Notes: generated from the sequence alone by a model not told the origin. A stretch of DNA of 64,000 nt from Candidatus Kapaibacterium sp. (GCA_028376765.1 JAONBD010000005.1:1-64000), one strand, 5' to 3'; counted from the first letter of the stretch, positions 44,818-52,996 are shown. Numbers and translations: made by a program.

Positions 44818-45786
44818 ATGAAAATAGTTTATTCATGTGGTGATACTAATGGAATTGGTTTGGAAATATTCCTAAAAGCAATTGGATTATTTCCTAATCA
44901 TAAACATATATTATGTTGCAATAGAGATACAATGCTCGAATATTTCCAAAAAATGTTTGAAGAAAAACCTATTCACTCAAGCGATAATATTTTTAGATTT
45001 GGGAACACAAGTTTTACTTTAATAGATTGCCAACCTTTTAACCCTGTTGATTTTGGCAAATTATCCAAAACTAGCGGCGAGTTAAGTGCTAAGTCAATTG
45101 AAGTTTCATTAAATTGCTTGGATTCTAAAGATGCAGATTGCTTTGTTACCCTGCCAATAAATAAAGCTTCGATTGCACTTTCAGGCTGGAAATTTCAAGG
45201 TCATACAGAAATGATTGCGGAAAGATATTCTTCTAAAGATTTCAATATGCTTTTAATATCTGGGGATACCAGATTAGCACCTTTAACAATACATATACCA
45301 TTAAATGAGGTTGCTTCTTCGGTCAGTTCAGAACTGATAATTAAAAGAGCAAAGTCATTAAATTCAACTTTAAAGAAAGATTTTAAGGTTAATAAACCGA
45401 AAATTGCTATATTAGGATTAAATCCACATTCAGGGGACAAAGGAAGAATTGGAAATGAAGAAATTTCTATAATTAAACCAGCAATTGAATCACTTAAAAA
45501 AGATATTTTGGTTGAAGGTCCTTTCCCTGCGGATTCATTTTTTGCATTTAAGCTTTATAAGTCGTATAATGCTATTATCTCTATGTATCATGACCAAGGT
45601 CTTATCCCAATAAAAATGATAGCAGAATCCGGTGGAGTTAATTATACATCTGGTTTGCCAATAGTGCGAACTTCACCAGATCATGGTACTGCTTTTGATA
45701 TTGGGGGAAAAAATATTGCAAATGCAGATAGCTTAATAGAGTCAATTAAAACAGCAATTTTAATCACAAATAATAGATCTTTATGA
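44818..45786 (+). CDS. pdxA: 4-hydroxythreonine-4-phosphate dehydrogenase
   Basis: The protein contains TLPINKASIALSG, GHTEMIAERY (metal ligand His), HDQGLIPIKM and SGLPIVRTSPDHGTAFD, the classic PdxA sequence blocks. It oxidises 4-phosphohydroxy-L-threonine in the DXP-dependent pyridoxal phosphate pathway, requiring a divalent metal and NAD. The length (322) is typical. Its stop overlaps the next gene (ATGA). PdxJ is not in this window. Confidence 0.93.
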   Translation: MKIVYSCGDTNGIGLEIFLKAIGLFPNHKHILCCNRDTMLEYFQKMFEEKPIHSSDNIFRFGNTSFTLIDCQPFNPVDFGKLSKTSGELSAKSIEVSLNCLDSKDADCFVTLPINKASIALSGWKFQGHTEMIAERYSSKDFNMLLISGDTRLAPLTIHIPLNEVASSVSSELIIKRAKSLNSTLKKDFKVNKPKIAILGLNPHSGDKGRIGNEEISIIKPAIESLKKDILVEGPFPADSFFAFKLYKSYNAIISMYHDQGLIPIKMIAESGGVNYTSGLPIVRTSPDHGTAFDIGGKNIANADSLIESIKTAILITNNRSL

Positions 45787-46904
45787 TAGATAAACAAATA
45801 TTAGAGGGCGCTAAAATTTTAATTGTAGATGATATTAATGATAATATCAAGCTACTAGGAAGACTAATAAGAAATTATAAATCTAAAATTTCTGTTGCTA
45901 CTAATGGCAAGCAAGCAGTTGAAATTGCCAGCGAAATTATTCCCGATTTGATTTTGATGGATGTAAATATGCCAGAAATGAACGGGTTTGAAGCTGCTGA
46001 AATTATTACTCAAAACGAAACAACAAAGCATATTCCCATTATATTTTTAACAGCATTAAGCGATATTAATGATGTTATTGAAGGTTTTAATAAAGGTGGA
46101 TTAGACTACGTAACAAAACCATTCAATTCTACAGTTTTGATTTCTAGAGTTAAAACACATCTTTCATTAAAATTTCAAAAGGATGAATTAAAAAAACTTA
46201 ACGATGAAATTAAAAAATCTGATAATCAAAAAACTCAATTCCTTTCAATCGTTTCACATGATCTTAGAAGCCCGATGTCTGGTTTAGTGGGTCTAGCCAA
46301 AATGATTAATAAAGATTTTGATGAATTTGAAAAAGAAGAATTAAAAGAATTAACTGTTTCAATGCAAGAAGCCTTGGAAAATCAATACCAGTTTATGGAA
46401 AATATGCTCAAGTGGGGTAATCTCCAATTTGATAAAGTACCAGTTTCCATGACAGATATTAATTTGAACTTCTTAATTGATCAAATTTTTGAAGTTTTAA
46501 AGCTAAACTCCAATGATAAAAAAGTGGAATTAAATAAACAATTTGAGGTTGAAACTGTATTTGGTGATTATAATTTAATTTACTCAATATTCCATAATTT
46601 AATTGTCAATGCTATTAAATATACCAAAGAAAATGGCCAAGTGTTAGTTACAGCAAAAGAAGAAGATAACTTTTATAAATTATCTGTGAAAGATAATGGA
46701 ATTGGTATGCCAAAAAAAGTTGCTGATAGTTTATTCCAAGTAAACAAAGTTCAATCAAGACCTGGTACTAATAATGAACAGGGAACTGGTCTTGGATTAA
46801 TAGTATCCTACGAATCAGTTTTGAAACACAATGGTAAGATTTGGGCAGAAACTGAGGAAAATGTGGGCACTGAATTTATTTTTACATTAGAGAAAGAAAA
46901 TTGA
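45783..46904 (+). CDS. Soluble response-regulator/histidine-kinase hybrid
   Basis: An N-terminal receiver (D60 in LILMDVNMPEMNG, K in YVTKPFN) is followed by a coiled linker, a HisKA helix with H159 (SIVSHDLRSPMSG) and an HATPase domain (NAIKYTKENG, GTGLGLIVS). No membrane helix or sensor domain is present, so the kinase is likely controlled through its own receiver by another histidine kinase. It is four-base coupled with pdxA and with pfkA (TTGA), an odd grouping of signalling with metabolism. Confidence 0.88.
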   Translation: MIDKQILEGAKILIVDDINDNIKLLGRLIRNYKSKISVATNGKQAVEIASEIIPDLILMDVNMPEMNGFEAAEIITQNETTKHIPIIFLTALSDINDVIEGFNKGGLDYVTKPFNSTVLISRVKTHLSLKFQKDELKKLNDEIKKSDNQKTQFLSIVSHDLRSPMSGLVGLAKMINKDFDEFEKEELKELTVSMQEALENQYQFMENMLKWGNLQFDKVPVSMTDINLNFLIDQIFEVLKLNSNDKKVELNKQFEVETVFGDYNLIYSIFHNLIVNAIKYTKENGQVLVTAKEEDNFYKLSVKDNGIGMPKKVADSLFQVNKVQSRPGTNNEQGTGLGLIVSYESVLKHNGKIWAETEENVGTEFIFTLEKEN

Positions 46905-47860
46905 AAAAAATTGCACTACTAACAAGTGGGGGCGATGCTCCTGGAATGAATGCCCATATAAGAGCAATCGTACGAACTTGTTTGGCTAGAGGAATAGAGC
47001 CAGTTGGTGTCTTTAATGGTTTCCAAGGTTTAATGGATGGCAATTATGTATCTATGAATCGCAAATCAACAATTAATCTGATTGATCAAGGAGGAACAAT
47101 CCTTAAAACAAGTAGATCAGAGGAATTTAGATCAAAAGAAGGTAGGCAAAAAGCATTTGAAAACCTTTGTAAATATGACATTGATGGTCTTATAACTTGT
47201 GGTGGTGATGGAACTTTTCATGGTGCTCATGCTTTATCTAATGAATTTGGTGTAAAGGTAGTAGGTACACCTGGTACTATCGATAATGACTTATTTGGGA
47301 CCTATTATACCATAGGGTATGATACAGCTATAAACACTGCTACTGAAGCAATTGATAGAATAAGAGATACTGCCGATTCTCATGGTAGAGTTTTTATAAT
47401 TGAAGTAATGGGTAGGCATGCAGGTCACATTGCTATTGATGTTGGTATTTCATGTGGTGCCGAATATATTATGGTTCCAGAAAAAGCTGATGATATACTA
47501 GATTTACAGAAAAAAATTGAGATGATGGGTGACCATACTAGAACAATAATTATTGTTGGTGAAGGTGGACAATATGGAGGAGCTAATGAATTAGCTGTTC
47601 GTCTTAAGATTAATTTTGGAATTGATGCTAAAACAACTATTCTAGGTCATATACAAAGAGGTGGTTCTCCTACTGTCAAAGATAGAGTTTTGGCATCGCA
47701 TCTAGGAATGGCATCTGTTGATGCTTTGCTAAGCGGCAAAACAGATGTCATGGTTGGAAGAATTTACCACGAAATAACCTATACACCTTTAGTTGAGACT
47801 TGGGAAAAGAAAAAAAATATACAAGATTATTTATTTAACTTAGCGGATATATTAGCCTGA
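46901..47860 (+). CDS. pfkA: ATP-dependent 6-phosphofructokinase
   Basis: The start is TTG, overlapping the upstream stop (TTGA). Motifs LLTSGGDAPGMNAHIRA, TCGGDGTFHGA, GTPGTIDND, VMGRHAGHIA and LGHIQRGGSPT are typical of bacterial group I PfkA. It phosphorylates fructose 6-phosphate in glycolysis. The ATP-type GGDGT glycine pattern favours ATP over pyrophosphate. The length (319) is normal. The downstream lipoprotein appears to start on CTGA over its stop codon. Confidence 0.93.
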   Translation: MKKIALLTSGGDAPGMNAHIRAIVRTCLARGIEPVGVFNGFQGLMDGNYVSMNRKSTINLIDQGGTILKTSRSEEFRSKEGRQKAFENLCKYDIDGLITCGGDGTFHGAHALSNEFGVKVVGTPGTIDNDLFGTYYTIGYDTAINTATEAIDRIRDTADSHGRVFIIEVMGRHAGHIAIDVGISCGAEYIMVPEKADDILDLQKKIEMMGDHTRTIIIVGEGGQYGGANELAVRLKINFGIDAKTTILGHIQRGGSPTVKDRVLASHLGMASVDALLSGKTDVMVGRIYHEITYTPLVETWEKKKNIQDYLFNLADILA

Positions 47861-48555
47861 CAAAATACCTATACATATCGATTTTAATCTTTTTAATTAG
47901 TTCGTGCAACATAGCATCAGACTATTTTTATTTGAACAGAAGCTCTATGGAGCAAAAAACTATTACTGCCCAAATTTTGAATAATTGGAGCAAGGTTAAA
48001 CAAATCAACCAAAATTCCTTTTTAATTAAAGGTGGTGGTGCAGTAGCTATAGGGACACAAATTAAACCTATTTCTGTAAAAAAAGAGCCAGGATTTATTA
48101 GTACACTTTTTGGATTAGATGTAGTAAGTAACCGAAGCCGTGACTACAATGGTAATTATATTTATGATTTTGGGATTAAAAAATTATCTGACAGTAGCCC
48201 TTTAAAAATATACAGTAGAACTAGTCCAAATGGATTAGATAATAAAAATCTCGGAATTAACATAGAAGTGACTAATTCAACAATTGCTTTATTTGATGGA
48301 AATGAGTTAATCAATGAAGTAAATTTATCAAAATTCCAGATTGAGGAAACAAAACGAATAATTTTAATAAATAACAACAATTATATTAAAGTTTCTTTGG
48401 ATTGTGACGAAATGTTTAATTATAAAACGAATAGACCAATATCGGAGTATTTAATCTTTGAGTCCGTAGGAAGCGGAGACTGGGAAATAAACGCAGTAAC
48501 CATGGAAAAAAATATTCCAAATGGGATTTTTAAAAATCGAGTAATAATAAAATAA
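47857..48555 (+). CDS. Predicted lipoprotein, likely CTG start
   Basis: The track starts at TTG 47932, inside the mature part. In frame upstream lies TKYLYISILIFLISSCNIAS, an ideal lipoprotein signal with lipobox LISSC. The only start-like codon in reach is CTG at 47857, whose CTGA overlaps the pfkA stop; GCGGA lies ten bases upstream. The mature ~205 residues have a beta-rich pattern (FLIKGGGAVAIGTQIKPISV, KIYSRTSPNG) of unknown family. It is likely an outer-membrane or periplasmic lipoprotein made by coupled translation. Confidence 0.65.
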   Translation: MTKYLYISILIFLISSCNIASDYFYLNRSSMEQKTITAQILNNWSKVKQINQNSFLIKGGGAVAIGTQIKPISVKKEPGFISTLFGLDVVSNRSRDYNGNYIYDFGIKKLSDSSPLKIYSRTSPNGLDNKNLGINIEVTNSTIALFDGNELINEVNLSKFQIEETKRIILINNNNYIKVSLDCDEMFNYKTNRPISEYLIFESVGSGDWEINAVTMEKNIPNGIFKNRVIIK

Positions 48556-48606
48556 GTTCTTTGAAATTAGGTAATTACACCTATTGAAAAATTCGAAAAT
48601 AAATAT

Positions 48607-48633
48607 TAAAGTTTATCGGTTTTATACCGATAA
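48607..48633 (+). promoter_or_regulatory. Sigma-28 (FliA) flagellar promoter of flagellin
   Basis: TAAAGTTT, exactly 11 bases, ACCGATAA. This matches the sigma-28 consensus (TAAAGTTT-N11-GCCGATAA) at 15 of 16 positions. It lies about 80 bases before the flagellin ATG. The -10 box is also half of a perfect inverted repeat, TTATCGGT-N5-ACCGATAA. Confidence 0.85.
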
Positions 48634-48664
48634 CTAATTTAGTTTAGGAAACAATAACAAAATT

Positions 48665-48710
48665 GGCAGGATGCCCTCATAAACACATAATAACAATACA
48701 CGGAGGTTAT
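48665..48710 (+). promoter_or_regulatory. Two CsrA-like hairpins in the flagellin leader
   Basis: GGCA-GGA-TGCC (48665-48675) puts a GGA in a hairpin loop. Then ATAAC...GTTAT (48690-48710) presents ACACGGAGGT in its loop, an exact match to the CsrA consensus ACANGGANGU that covers the ribosome site. The two GGA triplets are 33 bases apart. The arrangement resembles the hag leader of Bacillus. No csrA or fliW gene is in the window, so function is inferred. Confidence 0.5.
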
Positions 48711-48711
48711 C

Positions 48712-49671
48712 ATGCCAACAGCAATATCTGGTGGTGGGAGAATACGTACGAACATTCCTGCGATGAATGCGTACAACGCGCTTTTAACGTCTGGCAACAA
48801 GATTGCCAATAGCCAGTTGAGATTATCAACAGGTAAAAGAATCAACTCAGCAGCCGATGATGTTTCGGGTTACATTACTTCGAGAAACTTATCTGCAAGA
48901 AATTCAGCGTTAAAAGCTGCTTTGAACTCAGTTGGTGATGCGAAAAATGTAACAGCAATCACTAATGATGCACTTGACAATATCGGAAATTTGTTAATTC
49001 AAATTAAAGAATCTGCAAGTATTGCTTCTTCTGGAGCAATGGGAACTGACGAAAAAGTTGCCTTAGCAAAAAGTGCTTTCAGACTTTCTGAACAAATTCA
49101 ATTTATAACTGATTCAACAGTATTTGGTGGCGAGCAATTATTACAGGGAAGTTACTCTGGTGATTGGACTATCGGTTACTATGCAAATGAAGATTTGTTA
49201 GAAATTGATATAGATTTGACAACAAATAATGCAGATTATAATGTTGAAAGTCAGAACTTTAACTTGAACGCAACAAGTGCTGCTTTAGCTTCTGCTGGTG
49301 GAAACACAGATATTTTTGCAGGTGTTACTGGTCTAAATTTACAGGCCTTGGACAGTGTAGCTGCTGATGATCTTGGTATCTTTGGCGAAACACAAGTTAA
49401 AACTACAATTACATCATTAGCAGCAGCTATTGATAATGTATCGAATGTAGCGGCTTATTTAGGTGGGATACAAGTTCGTTTAGACTCTCAAAACGACTTG
49501 TTAAATTCACAAATTACTAATTACTCTGCAGCAATCTCTAGAATTGAAGATGCTGATGTTGCTCAAGAGCAATTGAGTTTAGTTAAGAACCAGTTCTTGC
49601 AACAGGCTTCTACTATCTCTTTAGCTCAAGCAAACCAAACTCCAAGTCAGTTCCTTCAACTATTCGGTTAA
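48712..49671 (+). CDS. fliC: Flagellin
   Basis: A 319-residue flagellin with conserved D0/D1 ends: TNIPAMNAYNALLTSGN... and LRLSTGKRINSAADDVSGY at the N-terminus, and SRIEDADVAQEQLSLVKNQF...SQFLQLFG at the C-terminus. The central variable part is very short (about residues 150-225), so the filament lacks large surface domains. A strong GGAGGT ribosome site overlaps a CsrA-like site. It is transcribed from a sigma-28 promoter, ends in a hairpin terminator, and is exported through the flagellar type III apparatus encoded elsewhere. Confidence 0.95.
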   Translation: MPTAISGGGRIRTNIPAMNAYNALLTSGNKIANSQLRLSTGKRINSAADDVSGYITSRNLSARNSALKAALNSVGDAKNVTAITNDALDNIGNLLIQIKESASIASSGAMGTDEKVALAKSAFRLSEQIQFITDSTVFGGEQLLQGSYSGDWTIGYYANEDLLEIDIDLTTNNADYNVESQNFNLNATSAALASAGGNTDIFAGVTGLNLQALDSVAADDLGIFGETQVKTTITSLAAAIDNVSNVAAYLGGIQVRLDSQNDLLNSQITNYSAAISRIEDADVAQEQLSLVKNQFLQQASTISLAQANQTPSQFLQLFG

Positions 49672-49728
49672 TAGTTAAAGAATTTGGCAGGATTTTAGCT
49701 GCAAAGAATAATAAAGTATTACCTATAA

Positions 49729-49765
49729 GACAGCTCATTAAAATATTTTTTGGGCTGTCCTTTTG
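49729..49765 (+). terminator. Terminator after flagellin
   Basis: An 8-bp stem (GACAGCTC / GGGCTGTC, one T-G pair) with a loop of about 15 bases, followed by CTTTT. The ORF-track start of the next gene falls inside this hairpin. Confidence 0.65.
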
Positions 49766-49788
49766 TAAAACTAAAACGGGAAAATACT

Positions 49789-50145
49789 ATGTCTCATGCA
49801 GCTAAACAATTAGCAGCAACTAAAGCTTACGGTGGATCTGGTAAGAATGGCAAACTTCCTTCATACATAGAACAAGAAGTGATGTCATGGAGCAAAGAGA
49901 AAATTATTCTCAAAATGTATGATCTTTTTATTGTAAGCTGTAAAAGAAAAGATGTCAATAAAATGGGTAAAGTACTCATCGAATTGATGGGATCTCTAAA
50001 CTTCGATTATGGCGATATGTCGACAAGGTTATACCGATTATATGAATATTGTCAAAGATGCATATTTCAAAGAAAGTTTGATGAAGCACTTCATATAATC
50101 AAAGAATTAAGAGATACATGGTCTCAAACATTCGAATTGGAATAA
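49789..50145 (+). CDS. fliS: Flagellar export chaperone FliS
   Basis: The track start (49750) is a TTG within the flagellin terminator. The ATG at 49789 after CGGGA is preferred, giving 118 residues. The core SKEKIILKMYDLFIVSCKRK and MGSLNFDYGDMSTRLYRLYEY with KELRDTWSQTF correspond to the FliS helical bundle, which binds the C-terminus of flagellin in the cytoplasm and prevents early polymerisation. Its place between flagellin and fliD is typical. Confidence 0.85.
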   Translation: MSHAAKQLAATKAYGGSGKNGKLPSYIEQEVMSWSKEKIILKMYDLFIVSCKRKDVNKMGKVLIELMGSLNFDYGDMSTRLYRLYEYCQRCIFQRKFDEALHIIKELRDTWSQTFELE

Positions 50146-50185
50146 TTTTAGTAGATTTAAGTACAAACTAATTTAAGATAATAAA

Positions 50186-51595
50186 ATGGCAGATATTTTT
50201 AGCACAGGTGGAACTGGGAATCAATTAGATAGTCTAATTGAAACTTATCGTTCTACTTTTGATGATCAAAAAAATAGACTTCTTAGTGAGAAATCTAATT
50301 TGGAGAGAAGTTCATCATATTTTAATGCTTTAAATGGTCGTTTAAATGGTATAATTTCTCAGCTTGATGGTTTCGAAAGAAGCGATGCTGCTGATAACTT
50401 TACTGTTAAAAAAGTAACATCATCCAATTCTGATTATGTGACTGCAACTGCCAAAGGAAATGCAATTGATGGTTTAAGTACAATAAAAGTAAAACAGCTA
50501 GCAAGAAATGATAGATTGCTTTCCGGACAAATCAAGCCTGATGAAGAATTTGGTTTATCCGGAGAACAAACAATTTCCTTCACTGTTGATGGTGAACAGA
50601 AATCTGTTACTCTCGAGCTAGATGGTACAGAAACCAAAAAAGAAGCATTAACTAAAGTTGTTGAAGCCATAAATGATGCAGAAATAAACATCTCGGCTGG
50701 ATTGTTGAATCAGAGTAGTGATGCTCTTAGATTTTCTTTGCGTGCCGATGATACAGGCGAAAAAAACAAAGTTGATTTTGCAGACAATGCAATTTTTACA
50801 GCTTTAGGTCTCACAAGAGATGCTTTGAATATGGATAACCCCGATGGCGAAAGATTACAGCAAACAGGAAATGAAGCTGGTTTTCAATCAGGTAATTTAA
50901 CTGATTTAAATGCATTGGCTGAAATAAACGGAGTTGACATTTCAAGATCTTCTAATACTTTTGACGATGTATTAACCGATGTTTCATTCAACCTTTTAAA
51001 AGTCCAAGAAGAAGATGAAAGTGAAATAACATTGAATATTGAAGTTAACCCTGATTCAGTTAAAAGTTACCTTCAACCATTTGTTGATTCTTATAACAAC
51101 CTAATAGGTTTCTTAAACTCTGATAGAACTATGTTGCGTTCAGATGCGGCAATTAGTTCATTAAGATTCCAACTAAGAGACACACTTACCCAAAACGTAA
51201 AAGGTTTATCAGAAGATGACCCAGAATACATAAGTAATTTTGGCTTTGGGATTGCAAGCAACGGAACACTATCAATAAATGATACAGAAGCACTAGAAAA
51301 TATTTTAGAATCAGATCCAGATGTTTTGTCTAATTTCTTTTTAGGCGAAGGCGGATTTGTATCAAAAATTAAAAATGTTGTTAATCGTGTAAAAAGTGAA
51401 GATAATGATCTAATTAAAGATAGAACATTGGACTTCTCGCAACGAATAGCAAGACAAGATGATAGAATAGAAACTTTAGAAAGTAGAATAGACAGGCAAG
51501 CGGCGGCTCAGAGAGAGCAATACACTTCGCTGCTATCAACCTATTATGACGCTCAGCAGCAATATTCTTCTTTTAACAGTATAAACAACTTCTAA
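50186..51595 (+). CDS. fliD: Flagellar hook-associated protein 2 (filament cap)
   Basis: The N-terminal helix region (LDSLIETYRSTFDDQKNRL) and the FliD_N segment with VTATAKGNAIDG are followed by the central domain. The C-terminal coiled region (QRIARQDDRIETLESRIDRQ...YTSLLSTYYDAQQQ) is typical of FliD. The protein caps the growing filament and guides flagellin folding. The length (469) is normal. It is followed 18 bases later by flaG, the usual neighbour. Confidence 0.92.
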   Translation: MADIFSTGGTGNQLDSLIETYRSTFDDQKNRLLSEKSNLERSSSYFNALNGRLNGIISQLDGFERSDAADNFTVKKVTSSNSDYVTATAKGNAIDGLSTIKVKQLARNDRLLSGQIKPDEEFGLSGEQTISFTVDGEQKSVTLELDGTETKKEALTKVVEAINDAEINISAGLLNQSSDALRFSLRADDTGEKNKVDFADNAIFTALGLTRDALNMDNPDGERLQQTGNEAGFQSGNLTDLNALAEINGVDISRSSNTFDDVLTDVSFNLLKVQEEDESEITLNIEVNPDSVKSYLQPFVDSYNNLIGFLNSDRTMLRSDAAISSLRFQLRDTLTQNVKGLSEDDPEYISNFGFGIASNGTLSINDTEALENILESDPDVLSNFFLGEGGFVSKIKNVVNRVKSEDNDLIKDRTLDFSQRIARQDDRIETLESRIDRQAAAQREQYTSLLSTYYDAQQQYSSFNSINNF

Positions 51596-51613
51596 TTTAT
51601 ACAGTATAAAAAA

Positions 51614-51997
51614 ATGATTGAACCAGTTTCAAATTTAGATCAAGCTCGGCAATCAACTTATCTTAGTATGCACAAAGATAAGGAGGTAAAACTTGATACT
51701 AATTCTTTGATTACTGATTTTATTAAAGAAAATCAAATTAAAAAAATTAATGAGTCATCAAAAAAAGTTGACTCAGAAAGTGTTAAAGACTTTGAAAGTA
51801 AGCTAAACGATTTTTTAAAAGAAGAAAATCTTACTTTAGAATTTAAAAAAGATGACGATACACAAAAAATGGTGATGAAGTTAATAGATAATGAAACTGA
51901 TGAGATAATTAAACAATTCCCACCAGAGATTTCTCTGCAAATTGCTAAAATGGTATCATCATTATTAAATAATAATATAACAAGTGCTAAAGTATAA
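51614..51997 (+). CDS. flaG: FlaG-family protein
   Basis: A 127-residue protein. Its C-terminal half (LTLEFKKDDDTQKMVMKLID...DEIIKQFPPEISLQIA) matches the FlaG domain pattern 'V.V.D..TGEVIRQIPPEE'. The N-terminal half is charged and probably disordered. FlaG proteins affect filament length in several bacteria, but the mechanism is not known. Its position after fliD supports the call. Confidence 0.8.
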   Translation: MIEPVSNLDQARQSTYLSMHKDKEVKLDTNSLITDFIKENQIKKINESSKKVDSESVKDFESKLNDFLKEENLTLEFKKDDDTQKMVMKLIDNETDEIIKQFPPEISLQIAKMVSSLLNNNITSAKV

Positions 51998-52003
51998 GTA
52001 GAA

Positions 52004-52336
52004 ATGGACGATATATTAATTGAAATAGAAACAAAGAATTGTGAGATAGAGAGTCTATTAGATAAGGATTACAATTTTTCTTTGGATGATGTGTCGAATA
52101 TCAATAAATTGTACGTTGAAAAAAAAGATTTAATTGAAAAGTTTGTTTCTGAACGAGTTAAAGATCATAATGTAAGTTTAGTTAATTCTAATAAATCTTA
52201 CTGGAAAAATAAATTTGACAAATACTTGAGTAAAGATAAAGAAGTCCTTGATAAATTAGATGAAAAAATCCAATATTTGGCACAGTCATTGAAACAAAAT
52301 CAGGGCAATAAGAAATTATTAATTTATAATAAGTAA
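52004..52336 (+). CDS. Small helical flagellar protein, FliT/FlgN-like
   Basis: 110 residues, almost all helical and charged, with a coiled-coil pattern and a basic tail (LAQSLKQNQGNKKLLIYNK). It lies between flaG and flgM, the position where the export chaperones FliT or FlgN are often found. The tail resembles FlgN/FliT in general terms only. A chaperone for FliD or the hook-filament junction proteins is an inference from context and shape. Confidence 0.5.
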   Translation: MDDILIEIETKNCEIESLLDKDYNFSLDDVSNINKLYVEKKDLIEKFVSERVKDHNVSLVNSNKSYWKNKFDKYLSKDKEVLDKLDEKIQYLAQSLKQNQGNKKLLIYNK

Positions 52337-52341
52337 ATAAA

Positions 52342-52593
52342 ATGAACATAAATTTAGTAAACAAGGGTGCATCTCTTTATACCACTCAAGAGAAAAAAGC
52401 TCAAGAAACAAAGCAAGAAGAAGTTGCTAGTTCTGGTGTACAAAGAGGAGAAGATAAATTGGAACTTTCTAGTCAAGCACAACAACTGTCAAATGTTCAA
52501 CAAAGAATTGAACAAGGCTTTTATGATAGACCAGAAGTATTGAGACAAGTAGCAAGAAGAATCAGTAACGAGATTGATTCTGGCGATTCTTAA
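52342..52593 (+). CDS. flgM: Anti-sigma-28 factor FlgM
   Basis: 83 residues. The N-terminal half is disordered and polar. The C-terminal half EDKLELSSQAQQL...RIEQGFYDRPEVLRQVARRI matches the sigma-28 binding helices of FlgM (the 'VxLSxxAQ...GxYxxpevl..vA' pattern). It holds sigma-28 inactive until it is exported after hook completion. The gene closes the late flagellar cluster that begins with a sigma-28 promoter, so it probably forms a feedback loop. Confidence 0.82.
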   Translation: MNINLVNKGASLYTTQEKKAQETKQEEVASSGVQRGEDKLELSSQAQQLSNVQQRIEQGFYDRPEVLRQVARRISNEIDSGDS

Positions 52594-52620
52594 TAATCCT
52601 TGAAAAAAATTATATAAAAA

Positions 52621-52657
52621 AAAAGCCTCTTAATTTATTAAGAGGCTTTTTTTTATA
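52621..52657. terminator. Bidirectional terminator between flgM and nuoK
   Basis: A 13-bp perfect stem (AAAAGCCTCTTAA / TTAAGAGGCTTTT) with a TTTA loop. There is a T run after it on the plus strand and an A run before it, so it can end transcripts from both sides. Confidence 0.9.
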
Positions 52658-52677
52658 TTTTTTTTGTGTTCACTACA

Positions 52678-52995
52678 TTACCATTTTAAGAGGTTAACCT
52701 CATCAATATTGATAGTTTTCATATTTCTAAAAAGTGCTAGCACAATAGCCAATCCAACTGCAGCTTCTGCTGCGGCAACAGCCATAATAAAGAATACAAA
52801 TACTTGACCGTTTGAATCGCCTAAGTAAGCAGAAAACGTAACTAATGTTAAGTTTACTGCATTTAGCATTAGCTCAACGCACATAAAAACTATGATAGCA
52901 TTTCTTCTGGTTAATACACCAATTGCACCAATTGAAAAAATAACACCAGAAAGGGTTAGATAATGTTCTATTGAAATATTATTCAAAAATTCCAT
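52678..52995 (-). CDS. nuoK: NADH-quinone oxidoreductase subunit K
   Basis: 105 residues, three membrane helices: [37 protein letters not shown] with the conserved glutamate of the proton channel, and [12 protein letters not shown] with a second conserved region. This is the MnhC/NuoK antiporter-like subunit of complex I. It lies one base after nuoJ. The usual neighbours nuoA-I and nuoL-N are absent on both sides. Confidence 0.93.
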   Translation of the reverse strand: MEFLNNISIEHYLTLSGVIFSIGAIGVLTRRNAIIVFMCVELMLNAVNLTLVTFSAYLGDSNGQVFVFFIMAVAAAEAAVGLAIVLALFRNMKTINIDEVNLLKW

Positions 52996-52996
52996 A

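Noticed and set aside
48613-48639. Second sigma-28 promoter on the minus strand from the palindrome
   Set aside because: The mirrored -10 exists, but no -35 like TAAAGTTT occurs 11 bases away on that strand.
49684-49699. Sigma-54 promoter (TTGGCAG...TTAGC) after flagellin
   Set aside because: The GG-N10-GC spacing fits, but the site lies between the flagellin stop and its terminator hairpin, and the -24/-12 bases deviate from consensus. It is reported as a repeat only.
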